Source of the DNA: Spirosoma linguale DSM 74
GTDB taxonomy: Bacteria; Bacteroidota; Bacteroidia; Cytophagales; Spirosomataceae
Assembly: GCA_000024525.1 (NCBI GenBank)
Contig: CP001769.1
Location: 5,923,001-5,987,000 of the forward strand
DNA: 64,000 nucleotides
Direction of reading: 5' to 3'
Below the pieces are notes generated by a model that saw only the letters and a list, made by a program, of their open reading frames with translations, had not been told where the DNA came from and made no database searches. Positions 1 through 8,812 of this stretch are shown piece by piece; the first letter of the stretch is position 1; each line of letters starts with the position of its first letter. Position numbers and translations under genes: made by a program.

Positions 1-1976
1 AAGACTTTACGGCTCTGTACAGTGCAAAGTTAGGCTTGCGTGTCATTCGTTGTACAGGAGATTTTCAAGATTCAACCAACGCATTCATACGGGGGAAATA
101 CGATATAGCCTTGCTCACGTATGAAATGTTTCTCAACCTGGTTGTAAAAAACCAAGGGACGCTCAACCGCATTGGTGTCGTCGTTATCGACGAAGCCCAG
201 TTTATAACCGAGCCTAACCGTGGCATTATAGTAGAACTTCTACTCACATACCTATTAGCCTCCCGTGAACGGGGCATTTCTCCTCAAGTAGTGGCACTTT
301 CTGCTGTAATTGGTGATACGAATGGATTCGAGCATTGGTTAAAGTGTAATGCTCTCATCAGCACCCGTCGGCCAGTGCCTCTCGAAGAAGGAGTCATCGA
401 CCGCTCGGGCATATTTGAGTACATCGATCCTGATACGCTAACTGTACAAACCCGTCAATTGCTGCCACAAGGAGCAGTTGTACAACGTCGTAAGGAGGCT
501 GGTGCCCAAGATGTTATTGTTCCGCTTGCCAACGTGCTTCTGAAGCAACAAGTTGGAGCTAAACTTATTGTCTTCCGCAATATGCGTGGCAAAGCAGAGG
601 GAGTAGCCGGTTATTTGGCGAAGGATCTAAATCTACCACCTGCCCATGATGTGCTGGCGTTATTACCTTCGAATGATCTTTCAAAGACTTCCGCCCGTTT
701 ACATGATTGCTTACTAGGAGGTACCGCCTTTCATAATAGCAATCTATCACGTGAAGAGCGCGAAGCAGTGGAACGAAGTTTTCGAATAAAGAATGGAAGC
801 GTACATGTTCTGGGAGCGACAAGCACACTTGCAGCCGGAATTAATACACCGGCATCCGCAGTAATTTTAGGAGAAACGGAATTCGTAGGGGAGGATGGAC
901 GTCCATTTACTATTGCCGAGTATAAGAATATGGTTGGCCGCGCCGGTCGTCTAGGCTACAACGAACGCGGCCAGTCATTCATAATTGCCAACACGACTTT
1001 GGAACGTCGGCATCTTTTTCAAAAGTACGTTTTAGGTCGACCTGAACCGCTGCGTTCCTCTTTTTCAAACAGTCACTTGGCCACATGGGTACTGCGATTA
1101 CTGGCGCAAATACCGCGTTTGCTACGTAATGATGTATCCTCATTGCTGGCTAATACATACGGAGGGTATTTAGCCGGTCGTGCTGATCCGGATTGGAGAC
1201 AGCGAACGGAAGTGCATGTCGAGCGGATTATGGTAGACCTTATTCAATACGGTTTGGTGGAACAAGAAGACAAGCATGTACAATTAACACTGTTGGGATT
1301 TGCTTCTGCTAACTCGTCGCTGGCGTTTCCTTCCATCGTTCGTTTGCTGCAAGTTCTGCAACAAATAGGTTCCGCAACGGTAAGTCTGGAACGGCTGTTG
1401 GCTCTTACTCAGGTCTTACCTGAACTTGACGATACATATACGCCACTATTTAAGAATGGTAGCCTTGAAAAGACGTGGCCTCGCCACGTAGCTATACATT
1501 TTGGAGAGGATATTGTTCATCTTTATGGACGTTCGTTAACCGATCCACTGGATTACTATCGTCGATCAAAACGAACTTTAGTCGTAAATGATTGGATAAG
1601 GGGGACCTCAATGGAAACCATTGAAAGTACCTATACCAACAACTCATTTTTACCAACGAGTTATGGCGATGTGCGACGTATAGCTGATGCCACACGATTT
1701 CACTTACGTTCAGTTGTTCCCATCGTTCAAGCACTATATCCGATTCTTGACTTAAACGATGAGGAATTGGATACGTTGACCACCCGTTTAGAAACTGGCT
1801 TACCGGTTACAGCATTACCCTTAATAAAGATATCAACTTTGACTCGTGGAGAAATCTTAATACTCGTTCAGAATGGGATACGTGATCCTGCGAATTTATG
1901 GGCACTAGACGAGACTAAGTTAGGTGAACTGATTGGAATAAACCGTGCGATTGAACTTGCGAAATTCCGGCCCTAA
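1..1976 (+). CDS. Ski2-like superfamily 2 helicase, 3' part (5' end outside window)
   Basis: The reading frame is open from base 3 with no stop, so the N-terminus, including the ATP-binding Walker A motif, lies to the left of the window. Counting from the TTG at 36, motif II is a DEAH variant, IDEAQ, at residues 51-55. A motif III-like LSAV follows. The second RecA domain has the helicase region GATSTLAAGINTP and a motif VI, MVGRAGR. The C-terminal 60 residues (LVQNGIRDPANLWAL) look like a helix-hairpin-helix of Hel308/Ski2 type. ATP-driven nucleic acid unwinding is expected for the family. HamB of the Hachiman defence system belongs to this helicase class, so HamB is a candidate identity, but the diagnostic partner HamA would lie outside the window. 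An ordinary repair helicase is the alternative. Confidence 0.8.
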   Translation, partial: DFTALYSAKLGLRVIRCTGDFQDSTNAFIRGKYDIALLTYEMFLNLVVKNQGTLNRIGVVVIDEAQFITEPNRGIIVELLLTYLLASRERGISPQVVALSAVIGDTNGFEHWLKCNALISTRRPVPLEEGVIDRSGIFEYIDPDTLTVQTRQLLPQGAVVQRRKEAGAQDVIVPLANVLLKQQVGAKLIVFRNMRGKAEGVAGYLAKDLNLPPAHDVLALLPSNDLSKTSARLHDCLLGGTAFHNSNLSREEREAVERSFRIKNGSVHVLGATSTLAAGINTPASAVILGETEFVGEDGRPFTIAEYKNMVGRAGRLGYNERGQSFIIANTTLERRHLFQKYVLGRPEPLRSSFSNSHLATWVLRLLAQIPRLLRNDVSSLLANTYGGYLAGRADPDWRQRTEVHVERIMVDLIQYGLVEQEDKHVQLTLLGFASANSSLAFPSIVRLLQVLQQIGSATVSLERLLALTQVLPELDDTYTPLFKNGSLEKTWPRHVAIHFGEDIVHLYGRSLTDPLDYYRRSKRTLVVNDWIRGTSMETIESTYTNNSFLPTSYGDVRRIADATRFHLRSVVPIVQALYPILDLNDEELDTLTTRLETGLPVTALPLIKISTLTRGEILILVQNGIRDPANLWALDETKLGELIGINRAIELAKFRP

Positions 1977-2034
1977 CCAATCAATTTGAGTAAACCACTT
2001 ATACTCCCATAGGCGTTTAAACGATATTCTTAAA

Positions 2035-2577
2035 ATGAATACACAGGTTAATAACGAGATTCTTCGTCGTCAACTTAGAGACATTTATGATTGCTATCGA
2101 ACGGCATTATATAATCGTCAATACTATGGCTGTAAACTCAACAAGTACAGACGTTGGAACAGAATTCTAGACATCTTTTTGGCAGTTGGCTCATCATCAG
2201 TTATAGGTGGTTGGCTTATCTGGAGAAACGAAATTGGAGCTACAATCTGGGGCATTATAACTGCAATTGTTGCAGTAGTTGCTATTGCTAAACCCATTTT
2301 AGATCTACCAAAAGAAATTGAAAGGTATAGCAAACTCTTTGTCGGGCATGGAGATATATATTATGATCTAAAGTATATTGTTAGTGAGATTCAGCAGCAG
2401 CAGAGTTTTTTAGATAGGCTAAAAGAATCTTACGAAAGAACATTGAACCGACGGAATACGCTTGCAGCTGATGACGATGCAAACCAGAACGCCAAGCTGG
2501 CAAAGAAATGCTTTGAAACTGTTAATAAGCAAATTCCGCCTGAAACCTTGTGGATGCCTAAGACTGAAAATAATTAA
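2035..2577 (+). CDS. SLATT-like two-helix membrane protein
   Basis: This 180-residue protein has a charged helical N-terminus, two hydrophobic segments at about residues 45-65 and 68-90, and a long charged helical C-terminal half (YSKLF...EIQQQQSFLDRLKESYE). That layout is typical of SLATT proteins, predicted pore-forming effectors of nucleotide-signalling and other phage-defence systems. It follows the helicase by 58 bases on the same strand. Its DNA is clearly AT-richer than the window average (19 G+C in the 60 bases 2281-2340). No cyclase (SMODS) or SLOG partner is visible here. The family assignment comes from topology and overall look, so it is moderate. Confidence 0.6.
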   Translation: MNTQVNNEILRRQLRDIYDCYRTALYNRQYYGCKLNKYRRWNRILDIFLAVGSSSVIGGWLIWRNEIGATIWGIITAIVAVVAIAKPILDLPKEIERYSKLFVGHGDIYYDLKYIVSEIQQQQSFLDRLKESYERTLNRRNTLAADDDANQNAKLAKKCFETVNKQIPPETLWMPKTENN

Positions 2578-2585
2578 CTTTTAAT

Positions 2586-2753
2586 ATGTTGAACCAGCAA
2601 AATCCTGATCGCCAGAGACCTAACCCTAATAATCCTCCACGCCCCCGCGAACCAGAGCGTAGGGACATACCTGTTCCAGATAGAGGAAAAGAACGAGAAA
2701 GAGCGCTTGAACCTCCTGAAAGATGGCCAGAGCCAGGTAAGGAAAAAAGATAA
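2586..2753 (+). CDS. Small Pro/Arg/Glu-rich protein, 55 aa
   Basis: This short ORF begins 8 bases after the stop of the SLATT-like gene and would be translated as MLNQQNPDRQRPNPNNPPRP and onward to a C-terminus ending GKEKR. It is dominated by Pro, Arg, Glu and Asn, has no hydrophobic stretch, and should be disordered and cytosolic. The tight spacing and same strand suggest it belongs to the same transcript, which ends at the hairpin at 2818-2868. No function is recognised. It could be a regulator or accessory peptide of its neighbour, or simply a chance ORF in AT-rich DNA. Confidence 0.45.
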   Translation: MLNQQNPDRQRPNPNNPPRPREPERRDIPVPDRGKERERALEPPERWPEPGKEKR

Positions 2754-2817
2754 AAGAGTATCCAGTTAGAATTAAGAACTGGCTAAATACCTATAAATTT
2801 ATATGCTTATAAATCAT

Positions 2818-2868
2818 CAGCCTGCTTTAATATGAACAAGTTTTATTTTTTCATATTAAAGTAGGCTG
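2818..2868 (+). terminator. Hairpin after the helicase/SLATT unit
   Basis: Arms 2818-2836 and 2850-2868 are 19 bases each and complementary except for one G-U pair, with a T-rich 13-base loop. It lies about 65 bases after the small Pro/Arg-rich ORF and probably ends that transcript. No long T-run follows the right arm. Together with the hairpin at 3014-3058 it accounts for most of the structure in the 317-base gap between 2754 and 3070; the rest of that gap shows nothing recognisable. Confidence 0.55.
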
Positions 2869-3013
2869 CATCATAAAGCATTCGATAAAACCTCAACCCA
2901 GCCAAAAACGCTGAACTATTAAACTGAACGGGTTTATTGAACGCAAAAAGGACCGTCTCCAACCCCTTCCCTCCTACTCGATCACCGTTCAGAAAAACCT
3001 CCGACTAACGCTC

Positions 3014-3058
3014 GTCAAAGCACGCGCCTATTCGTCAATAATAGGCATGTGCTTTGAC
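3014..3058 (-). terminator. Hairpin downstream of the M28 peptidase gene
   Basis: Arms 3014-3032 and 3040-3058 are 19 bases each with one mismatch and a 7-base loop. It starts 13 bases beyond the stop of the peptidase gene on the minus strand, so it is probably its terminator. It may also insulate it from the AT-rich unit on the other side. Confidence 0.55.
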
Positions 3059-3070
3059 GCCGTTGCGTCT

Positions 3071-4627
3071 CTACTGCCCATACAATGCTTTCCCGGCGGC
3101 TTCGTACTTGTCCCCCGCCGACCATTGCGGGCGCGTAGCCCGGTTCGCGATCAGGCGGGCCGCATACGCATAAGCCTGACAAAACCGTTGAAAATAAGCA
3201 AAATTCAGCGATTCGGGGTTGTCGATGGCCTGGTGGTAATATTTCTGGATGGCGTCGTCGAACGATTTAAAACCAGGAGAGAACGTCGGAGCAGGAATGC
3301 CTTTGGCAGCAAAACTTACGTTGTCGGAGCGGTCGAATAAACCCTGCTCGGGAGCTGGTTCGGCAAATATGCTCAGACCAAACGCTTTGGCTGCGGCCTC
3401 AATTTCGCCTTTAGCCCCCGTTCGTTCCAGCCCAATTACCGACACGATGGTGGTATCGTTATAACCCGCGCCATCGATATTCATGTCGAAGACCGTCTGT
3501 TTTAAGGGTACGAGCGGATGTTCGGCATAATACCGGCTACCCAGCAAACCCACTTCTTCGCCCGTTAGCGCAACCACCAGCACCGACCGTTTGGGCCGTT
3601 GCAACGACAGCGCTTTGGCTGCTTCCAAAATGGCAACCGTGCCCATCCCATTATCCCGCGCACCGTTGAAAATACTGTCGTCCGGCTGGTAGGGCGTTCC
3701 ACTCTGCTTACCCACACCAATATGGTCGAAATGAGCAGACAGAATCACGTATTCGTCTTTGAGGGTTGGGTCGGTACCTTCAATAATACCCGCCACATTC
3801 GCCGACAAGGTTGTTACGCGAGCCCGGCCCGATGTGCGGATTGTAACAGCCTGGCCCGCTTCTTTAAGCTGTTTGTACTGGTTATTGGCGTTGTTGATCC
3901 ACACATGCGTCAACGGCGAACTAGTGTTTCCGGTAGTGGCAACGCTCATCTGTTCGCGGTTGAAATACTGATTGACAAAGCCCCAGGGAATGGATTCACT
4001 GTAGAGTTCGATAAGCGCAGTTGCTCCTTTTTCAGCAGCCAGTTTGCGCTTGGCCGCCGAAGCATTGAAGATTTCGCGAGGTCCCTTCGCATCGGGCGAA
4101 CCGCCCTGCGCGACCAGAATCCGGCCTTTTACATCCCGTCCTTTGTAGCCATCGTCGCCGTCTGTTAAGCCATAACCAACATACACAACCTCGCCGGATA
4201 GGTTGGCTGGTCCACTCGCCATCACCACCAGTTCCTTACCCAGATGAAGGGTATCTTTGCCGATGAGCATAAAGCCCGAACCGGCCGCTTTGACTTTTTC
4301 CAGCGTTATGGTTTGAAAATAGTCGGGCTTATCATCGGTTGTACTGGCAGGCTTTAAACCCAGTTGCCGAAACTGTTCGGCGATGTAGCGAGCTGCCACC
4401 CGGTTGCCCTGCTCGCCCGTCCGGCGGCCTTCCAGCTCATCGGAGGCCAGAAACCGGATATGCGCTTCTACTTCGGCACGCGACATGCTGAATTCCGGCC
4501 ATTTGGCCACCGTCGTAGTGTTGACCGAACGGGAAGTTGCTGCTTTGGCGGGGCGATTTTGCGCTTGTAATGACGTTGCAGCCAGAACCAGCGCTGCCAG
4601 AAAGCTGAGGATAGAGGATGATTGCAT
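3071..4627 (-). CDS. Secreted M28-family zinc aminopeptidase
   Basis: From the chosen start the protein is 518 residues and begins with a signal peptide (MQSSSILSFLAALVLA, cleavage near LQAQ). The longer frame to 4690 adds 21 residues before this clean signal and is rejected. The C-terminal half carries the five M28 metal ligands in order: SAHFDHIG, GARDNGMG, TGEEVGLLG, NIDGAG and the final His in KYYHQAID. The region between signal and catalytic domain fits a PA-type insert. The family removes N-terminal residues from peptides using two zincs. It is divergent from the membrane-protein gene starting at 4733. Confidence 0.88.
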   Translation of the reverse strand: MQSSSILSFLAALVLAATSLQAQNRPAKAATSRSVNTTTVAKWPEFSMSRAEVEAHIRFLASDELEGRRTGEQGNRVAARYIAEQFRQLGLKPASTTDDKPDYFQTITLEKVKAAGSGFMLIGKDTLHLGKELVVMASGPANLSGEVVYVGYGLTDGDDGYKGRDVKGRILVAQGGSPDAKGPREIFNASAAKRKLAAEKGATALIELYSESIPWGFVNQYFNREQMSVATTGNTSSPLTHVWINNANNQYKQLKEAGQAVTIRTSGRARVTTLSANVAGIIEGTDPTLKDEYVILSAHFDHIGVGKQSGTPYQPDDSIFNGARDNGMGTVAILEAAKALSLQRPKRSVLVVALTGEEVGLLGSRYYAEHPLVPLKQTVFDMNIDGAGYNDTTIVSVIGLERTGAKGEIEAAAKAFGLSIFAEPAPEQGLFDRSDNVSFAAKGIPAPTFSPGFKSFDDAIQKYYHQAIDNPESLNFAYFQRFCQAYAYAARLIANRATRPQWSAGDKYEAAGKALYGQ

Positions 4628-4705
4628 GATGATTGAGTTGACGGTATAAAAGTACAAAAAACCATAACGGCTTTCTGACCTTCCGGCCATCTCAGCGAAT
4701 TTCAG

Positions 4706-4713
4706 TAGTTTCG
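4706..4713 (+). promoter_or_regulatory. Possible Bacteroidota -7 element before the 4733 gene
   Basis: TAGTTTCG matches seven of the eight positions of the Bacteroidota -7 consensus TAnnTTTG when the two free bases are counted. It lies 20 bases before the start codon. I see no convincing -33 box, so this is a weak call. Confidence 0.3.
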
Positions 4714-4732
4714 CGGTTCATTTCAGTCCCCT

Positions 4733-6568
4733 ATGCCACCTCGCTTCGCTACGACAAATCCCGAAAAAACGTATCTGTTCATTGCTGTCGGGTTGCTACT
4801 GCTGTACGTCTTCCCGTACGTATGGCTCGGCGAAGGCGCTCACCTGACTGTGCATGATAATCTGGACAGCGATTTTCTTTACCTATACCTCCTCAAGCTC
4901 ACCAATACCGCGTTCGACTTCAACCTCAGCACGGTTATTCCAAATATGATGAGCAGTGGCCCTCATGCCGCTACTGCCTTCGGCGGAATCCCCCGGTCGG
5001 CGTTCCGGACGGGGCTGAATCTTGAAGTGCTCTCGTTTTATCTGGCAGCGCCCTACACCGCGCACGTCATCAATTTGGTGGCGGTTCACGGCATTGGCTT
5101 TCTGGGTATGTACCTGTTACTCAAAAAGTACGTCTTGCCCGAGTCGCACTGGGCGCTGGCGCAGGTAAGCGTCGCTTTTCTGTTTGCGCTGGTGCCTTGC
5201 TACATTGTACATGGGGCATCGGTAACGGGGCAACCGCTGTTGCTGTTTGCGTTTTTAAATCTGTTGAACCGCCAGGGCCACTGGAGCAACTGGCTCATTA
5301 TCGTCCTGTTTCCTTTTTACTCTTTTTTCGTTTGGGCGGGTTTGTTCATCTGCGTTGCGCTCGGCCTTATTGGCCTGGTGGCCATGCTTCGCGACCGGCA
5401 GATGAACTGGGATTATTTAAGTGGGCTGTTTCTGCTCTCACTGTTGTATCTGGCCAGCGAATGGGAGTTGATCTACGGGTTTGTCAACGAAACGTACATC
5501 TCCCACCGGGTTGAGTTCAATTATGGTCAGCTGCGGTCCATGCAGCTAAAAGACAGCTGGCACCGCACCCGGAATTTATTCCTGTGGCCGATGTTCAACA
5601 CAGGTGCCTTTCTAACACGGGGTATCTTTGCGGTAGCGATAGCGGGGGCGTATCAGGCGTTGCGAAAACGCGATTTCCGGTCGGCTAAGTGGCTGATTGG
5701 TTTACCGCTGCTGGCCCTGCTCATCTGCCTGATCCATGCGTTTTACCATTACGTGGTCATGTGGCTGGGTGATAGTTCGCTGGGCATGAAGTTCCGGGTG
5801 TTCCAGTTCGACCGATTTTATTTTCTGCTGCCAACGCTCTGGTTCATCCTGTTCGGGCTGGCACTGCGCCAGTTTGAGGCTAATGGACGATGGGTAAAGC
5901 TCTTTCTGGCAGCCCAATTTGTAACCATGATCGTGGCCAACAAAGAGTGGAGAATCAACGTGGGCAAAATGACGGGGCACGTTACCGAAGCCGAGTATCC
6001 CTCCTTTCGGGCTTTCTTCGCCGAAAAACAGTTCGCACAGCTGCGGAATTATATTGGCAAGCCACAATCCGACTATCGCGTCATTTGCCTCGGTATGCAC
6101 CCGTCGGTGGCGCAGTTCAACGGCTTTTATACGCTGGATAGTTACCAGAATAATTACCCCCTACCGTACAAACACGCATTCCGGAAGATCATTGCTGCGG
6201 AGTTGGCGAAGGGGACGCCGAAGATGCGCGCTTATTACGATGCCTACGCCTGCCGGGCTTACCTCTATACAGCTGAGCTGGGGCTAAATTACCTGTTTGG
6301 CAAAACACAGCACCCTCATCTGAAGCATTTACAGATCGATACCGACGCGCTGATGGCGTTGGGTGGTGAGTATGTGATTTCGGCGGTGCCTATTGATAAC
6401 GCTGCCGAAAACCGACTCCATCTCGAAAGTATCTTCACCAATACGGAGAGCTACTGGAAGGTGTGGTTGTACAAGGTGATGCCGACGGGCGTTGAGCCTC
6501 AGGGCATAATGAGCGGTACACCGACCAGGAATCTGTCATCGTCGTTGTACACCAGAACGGTAGATTGA
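4733..6568 (+). CDS. Polytopic membrane protein (DUF6044/YkoS-like, tentative)
   Basis: This 611-residue protein starts with a membrane helix (LFIAVGLLLLYVFPYVWL) and has about ten more hydrophobic segments up to residue 400, then a soluble C-terminal region of roughly 200 residues. The short loop after helix 1 contains HDNLDSDF, an acidic patch of the sort seen in GT-C fold membrane enzymes. I recall this overall pattern from the DUF6044 family, whose function is unknown; that link is a recollection only. Its last 70 bases overlap the end of the kinase gene on the opposite strand. Confidence 0.6.
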   Translation: MPPRFATTNPEKTYLFIAVGLLLLYVFPYVWLGEGAHLTVHDNLDSDFLYLYLLKLTNTAFDFNLSTVIPNMMSSGPHAATAFGGIPRSAFRTGLNLEVLSFYLAAPYTAHVINLVAVHGIGFLGMYLLLKKYVLPESHWALAQVSVAFLFALVPCYIVHGASVTGQPLLLFAFLNLLNRQGHWSNWLIIVLFPFYSFFVWAGLFICVALGLIGLVAMLRDRQMNWDYLSGLFLLSLLYLASEWELIYGFVNETYISHRVEFNYGQLRSMQLKDSWHRTRNLFLWPMFNTGAFLTRGIFAVAIAGAYQALRKRDFRSAKWLIGLPLLALLICLIHAFYHYVVMWLGDSSLGMKFRVFQFDRFYFLLPTLWFILFGLALRQFEANGRWVKLFLAAQFVTMIVANKEWRINVGKMTGHVTEAEYPSFRAFFAEKQFAQLRNYIGKPQSDYRVICLGMHPSVAQFNGFYTLDSYQNNYPLPYKHAFRKIIAAELAKGTPKMRAYYDAYACRAYLYTAELGLNYLFGKTQHPHLKHLQIDTDALMALGGEYVISAVPIDNAAENRLHLESIFTNTESYWKVWLYKVMPTGVEPQGIMSGTPTRNLSSSLYTRTVD

Positions 6569-7521
6569 TCGAGTAGTCTGTACTTCATCAGGATGTTCTG
6601 CAATCCGATTTTATTGGACGGCACCACAATCTTCTTTTTCCGGATGTTGTTCTCAACATACAGCATTCCATTCTGGGTATACAGCCGTATTGTCAACGGG
6701 TGATTGACCGCGATGACGTTGTGCTTAATGGCGTTTTCAAATAGAATCTGGAGTGTGAGTGGCGGAATCAGGTAAGTCATGTACCGCATTTCGATAGCCG
6801 TTTCCAGGAAAATTCCGTCGTTGTACCGGGTTTTAAGCAGGTGGAAATAAGCGCTGATAAAGTTTATTTCGTCCGTAAGGGGGCAAAGATCCCGGTTATT
6901 CTGCTGGAGCAGATAACGGTATACCGATGATAGCTCGTCCAAAAAGCGCTCCGCCTGATGCGCATCAGTAGTAATCAGAGCCGATAGGGAGTTCAGATTG
7001 TTGAACAGAAAATGGGGGTTTATCTGCGTTTTTAACGAATCGAGCTGACTTTGCAAATTTATTTTCTTTAACTCCTGCGCTTCAGCATACGACACCTGCC
7101 AGCGTTGGTACAAATAAATACCTTCGAAAACGGCCGCTACCTGAACTGTTCCAACGACGGAGACGAGGGTGTTGAAAAAATACGGCTTTACTTCAAACGT
7201 ATCGGTGGAGTGCCAAAGGCCAATGACCTGATAAAAATACGTTTGCGCGATGCGGATAAGGCTGCAGGAAAAGATAAACCAGGCGAGTTGATAAAGCACC
7301 CGTTTCAGGGTTTGCGCCAGTTCGGGATACCGCTTTCGGGAAAGCAATATTCCCCGGCGGTTTGTTTCCCAGACCAGGATAGCCCCCAGAATAAAGAAAA
7401 ACGGAATGCGCCAATCGTTGGGATATGGAATGCCGGTATAACCGTACATCATCCACTGCCCGGCCAGAGCGAGTAACGGGACGCCGATGATGCGCATCCA
7501 TTTGTCATTTAACTGCTGCAT
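6499..7521 (-). CDS. LytS/YehU-type sensor histidine kinase
   Basis: The 340-residue protein has four N-terminal membrane helices (about residues 10-150), a short coiled linker, and a His_kinase domain of the LytS type with the phosphoacceptor in QINPHFLFNNLNSL. The N box FENAIKHNV lies near residue 260. The glycine-rich ATP lid is reduced to NKIGLQNI, as is usual in this family. Such kinases normally phosphorylate a LytTR response regulator encoded next door, but no regulator gene flanks this one. The 3' end overlaps the convergent 4733-6568 gene by 70 bases. Confidence 0.85.
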   Translation of the reverse strand: MQQLNDKWMRIIGVPLLALAGQWMMYGYTGIPYPNDWRIPFFFILGAILVWETNRRGILLSRKRYPELAQTLKRVLYQLAWFIFSCSLIRIAQTYFYQVIGLWHSTDTFEVKPYFFNTLVSVVGTVQVAAVFEGIYLYQRWQVSYAEAQELKKINLQSQLDSLKTQINPHFLFNNLNSLSALITTDAHQAERFLDELSSVYRYLLQQNNRDLCPLTDEINFISAYFHLLKTRYNDGIFLETAIEMRYMTYLIPPLTLQILFENAIKHNVIAVNHPLTIRLYTQNGMLYVENNIRKKKIVVPSNKIGLQNILMKYRLLDQSTVLVYNDDDRFLVGVPLIMP

Positions 7522-7875
7522 GGTATCGGCCAGGCCATTCGTTTGTATAATTCGTTCCAGACTGACACCTGCCGCCAGTTCCTCTACCGTCCAACACCCT
7601 TAAGTTAGCCATGAATGACATCCTCAAAGCCGGGTAATGTATGAGTTGTACTAAATACGGTATGAACTGTCACAGCAACAGGTTGAACCGTTCGACAAGT
7701 TACCACCAATGATCACCGAATTTCACGATTGATCAATCTTAGCCAGGAAGCCATTAACCCGTCTTGCTTCACCCATCTGCAAAGCAAGTAGATAGGGCAA
7801 TTTCACTGCCTTATATCAAAACCCTTTTCTTTTTTTCGAAAATCGTAAGCCGATAACCCCAGCCTTCCAGACTGT
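7522..7875. other. 354-base intergenic region between divergent genes
   Basis: This gap separates the 5' ends of the kinase gene and the Tat-exported isomerase-like gene, so it should hold both promoters. I see no convincing TAnnTTTG element, hairpin or direct repeat in it. A 77-residue frame on the minus strand (7803-8036) overlaps the next gene's start and does not look real. Confidence 0.5.
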
Positions 7876-8808
7876 ATGCCTATCCCCTCTTCAGACCGAC
7901 GAACTTTTCTCAGGACCGCTGCGGCTAGCCTGCCTTTTGTTGCCTCAACGGGAACGGTCTCTGCCCTACGTGGAAGCAGCGGGGTAGCAACTAAGGTGAA
8001 CCCCATCCGGCTAAGCTGTAACCTGTATTCGTTCAACGAGCCGCTGATGAGTGGGCAGATGACGCTCGAACAGGTGCTGATGTTCTGCGCCGATCTGGGT
8101 TTCGACGCCGTCGACCCAACGGGGTACTATTTCCCAACGTATCCGGCCTTACCAGACGATAGCTACGTATATCAGATCAAGCGAAAAGCCTTTCGGCTGG
8201 GCCTCGACATCAGCGGAACGGGTGTACGCAATGACTTTACACTGCCCGATGCCACCCGCCGGAATGCAGAAATCGACCTGGTAAAGAAATGGACAGGGGT
8301 AGCCGCCCGGCTAGGCGCACCGGTGATCCGTATATTTTCAGGTACCGGTAAAGAACTGCCAATGAACTATAATCGGGAGGAAGTCACGACCCGGGTTGTC
8401 GATGCCATTCGGGAATGTACGGATTATGCGGCCCGGCAGGGCGTCATGCTTGTTTTACAAAATCACGCCGATTTTATTCAAACGGCCGATCATGTTCTGA
8501 ACATTGTGCGCCAGGTCAACTCCGAGTGGCTGGCCGTCAACCTCGACATTGGCAGCTTCAAAATTGGCGATCCCTATGAGCAGATCGCCCGTGTAGCGCC
8601 CTATGCCGCCACCTGGCAGCTTAAGGAAAACCTGTTTGTCGACGGCAAAGAAGAGGTAACCGACCTCCGTAAAATCATGCGTATCGTACACGATTCCGGC
8701 TATCGGGGGTACCTCCCCATCGAAACGCTCGGCAAAGGAGATCCGCGCGTGAAAGTGCCGGTGTTCTACGAAAAAGTAAAAAAAGCGCTGACCGCAATAA
8801 CAGGCTAG
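7876..8808 (+). CDS. Tat-exported sugar phosphate isomerase/epimerase-like TIM-barrel protein
   Basis: The 310-residue product starts with a twin-arginine signal (DRRTFLRTAAASLPFVAS). The rest matches the xylose isomerase-like/AP endonuclease 2 barrel: LSCNLYSFNEPL, FDAVDPTGYYFP, VIRIFSGTG, LVLQNHADF and the closing GYRGYLPIETLG. Acidic and His residues in those strands would bind the catalytic metal in active members. Tat export implies a folded periplasmic enzyme acting on sugars or cyclitols; the substrate cannot be told. It converges with the LysR gene, with four bases between the stop codons. Confidence 0.85.
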   Translation: MPIPSSDRRTFLRTAAASLPFVASTGTVSALRGSSGVATKVNPIRLSCNLYSFNEPLMSGQMTLEQVLMFCADLGFDAVDPTGYYFPTYPALPDDSYVYQIKRKAFRLGLDISGTGVRNDFTLPDATRRNAEIDLVKKWTGVAARLGAPVIRIFSGTGKELPMNYNREEVTTRVVDAIRECTDYAARQGVMLVLQNHADFIQTADHVLNIVRQVNSEWLAVNLDIGSFKIGDPYEQIARVAPYAATWQLKENLFVDGKEEVTDLRKIMRIVHDSGYRGYLPIETLGKGDPRVKVPVFYEKVKKALTAITG

Positions 8809-8812
8809 CGCG

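Noticed and set aside
1..1976. Firm call of hamB (Hachiman)
   Set aside because: The N-terminal half and the partner gene hamA are outside the window; the C-terminal half alone does not separate HamB from other Ski2-like helicases.
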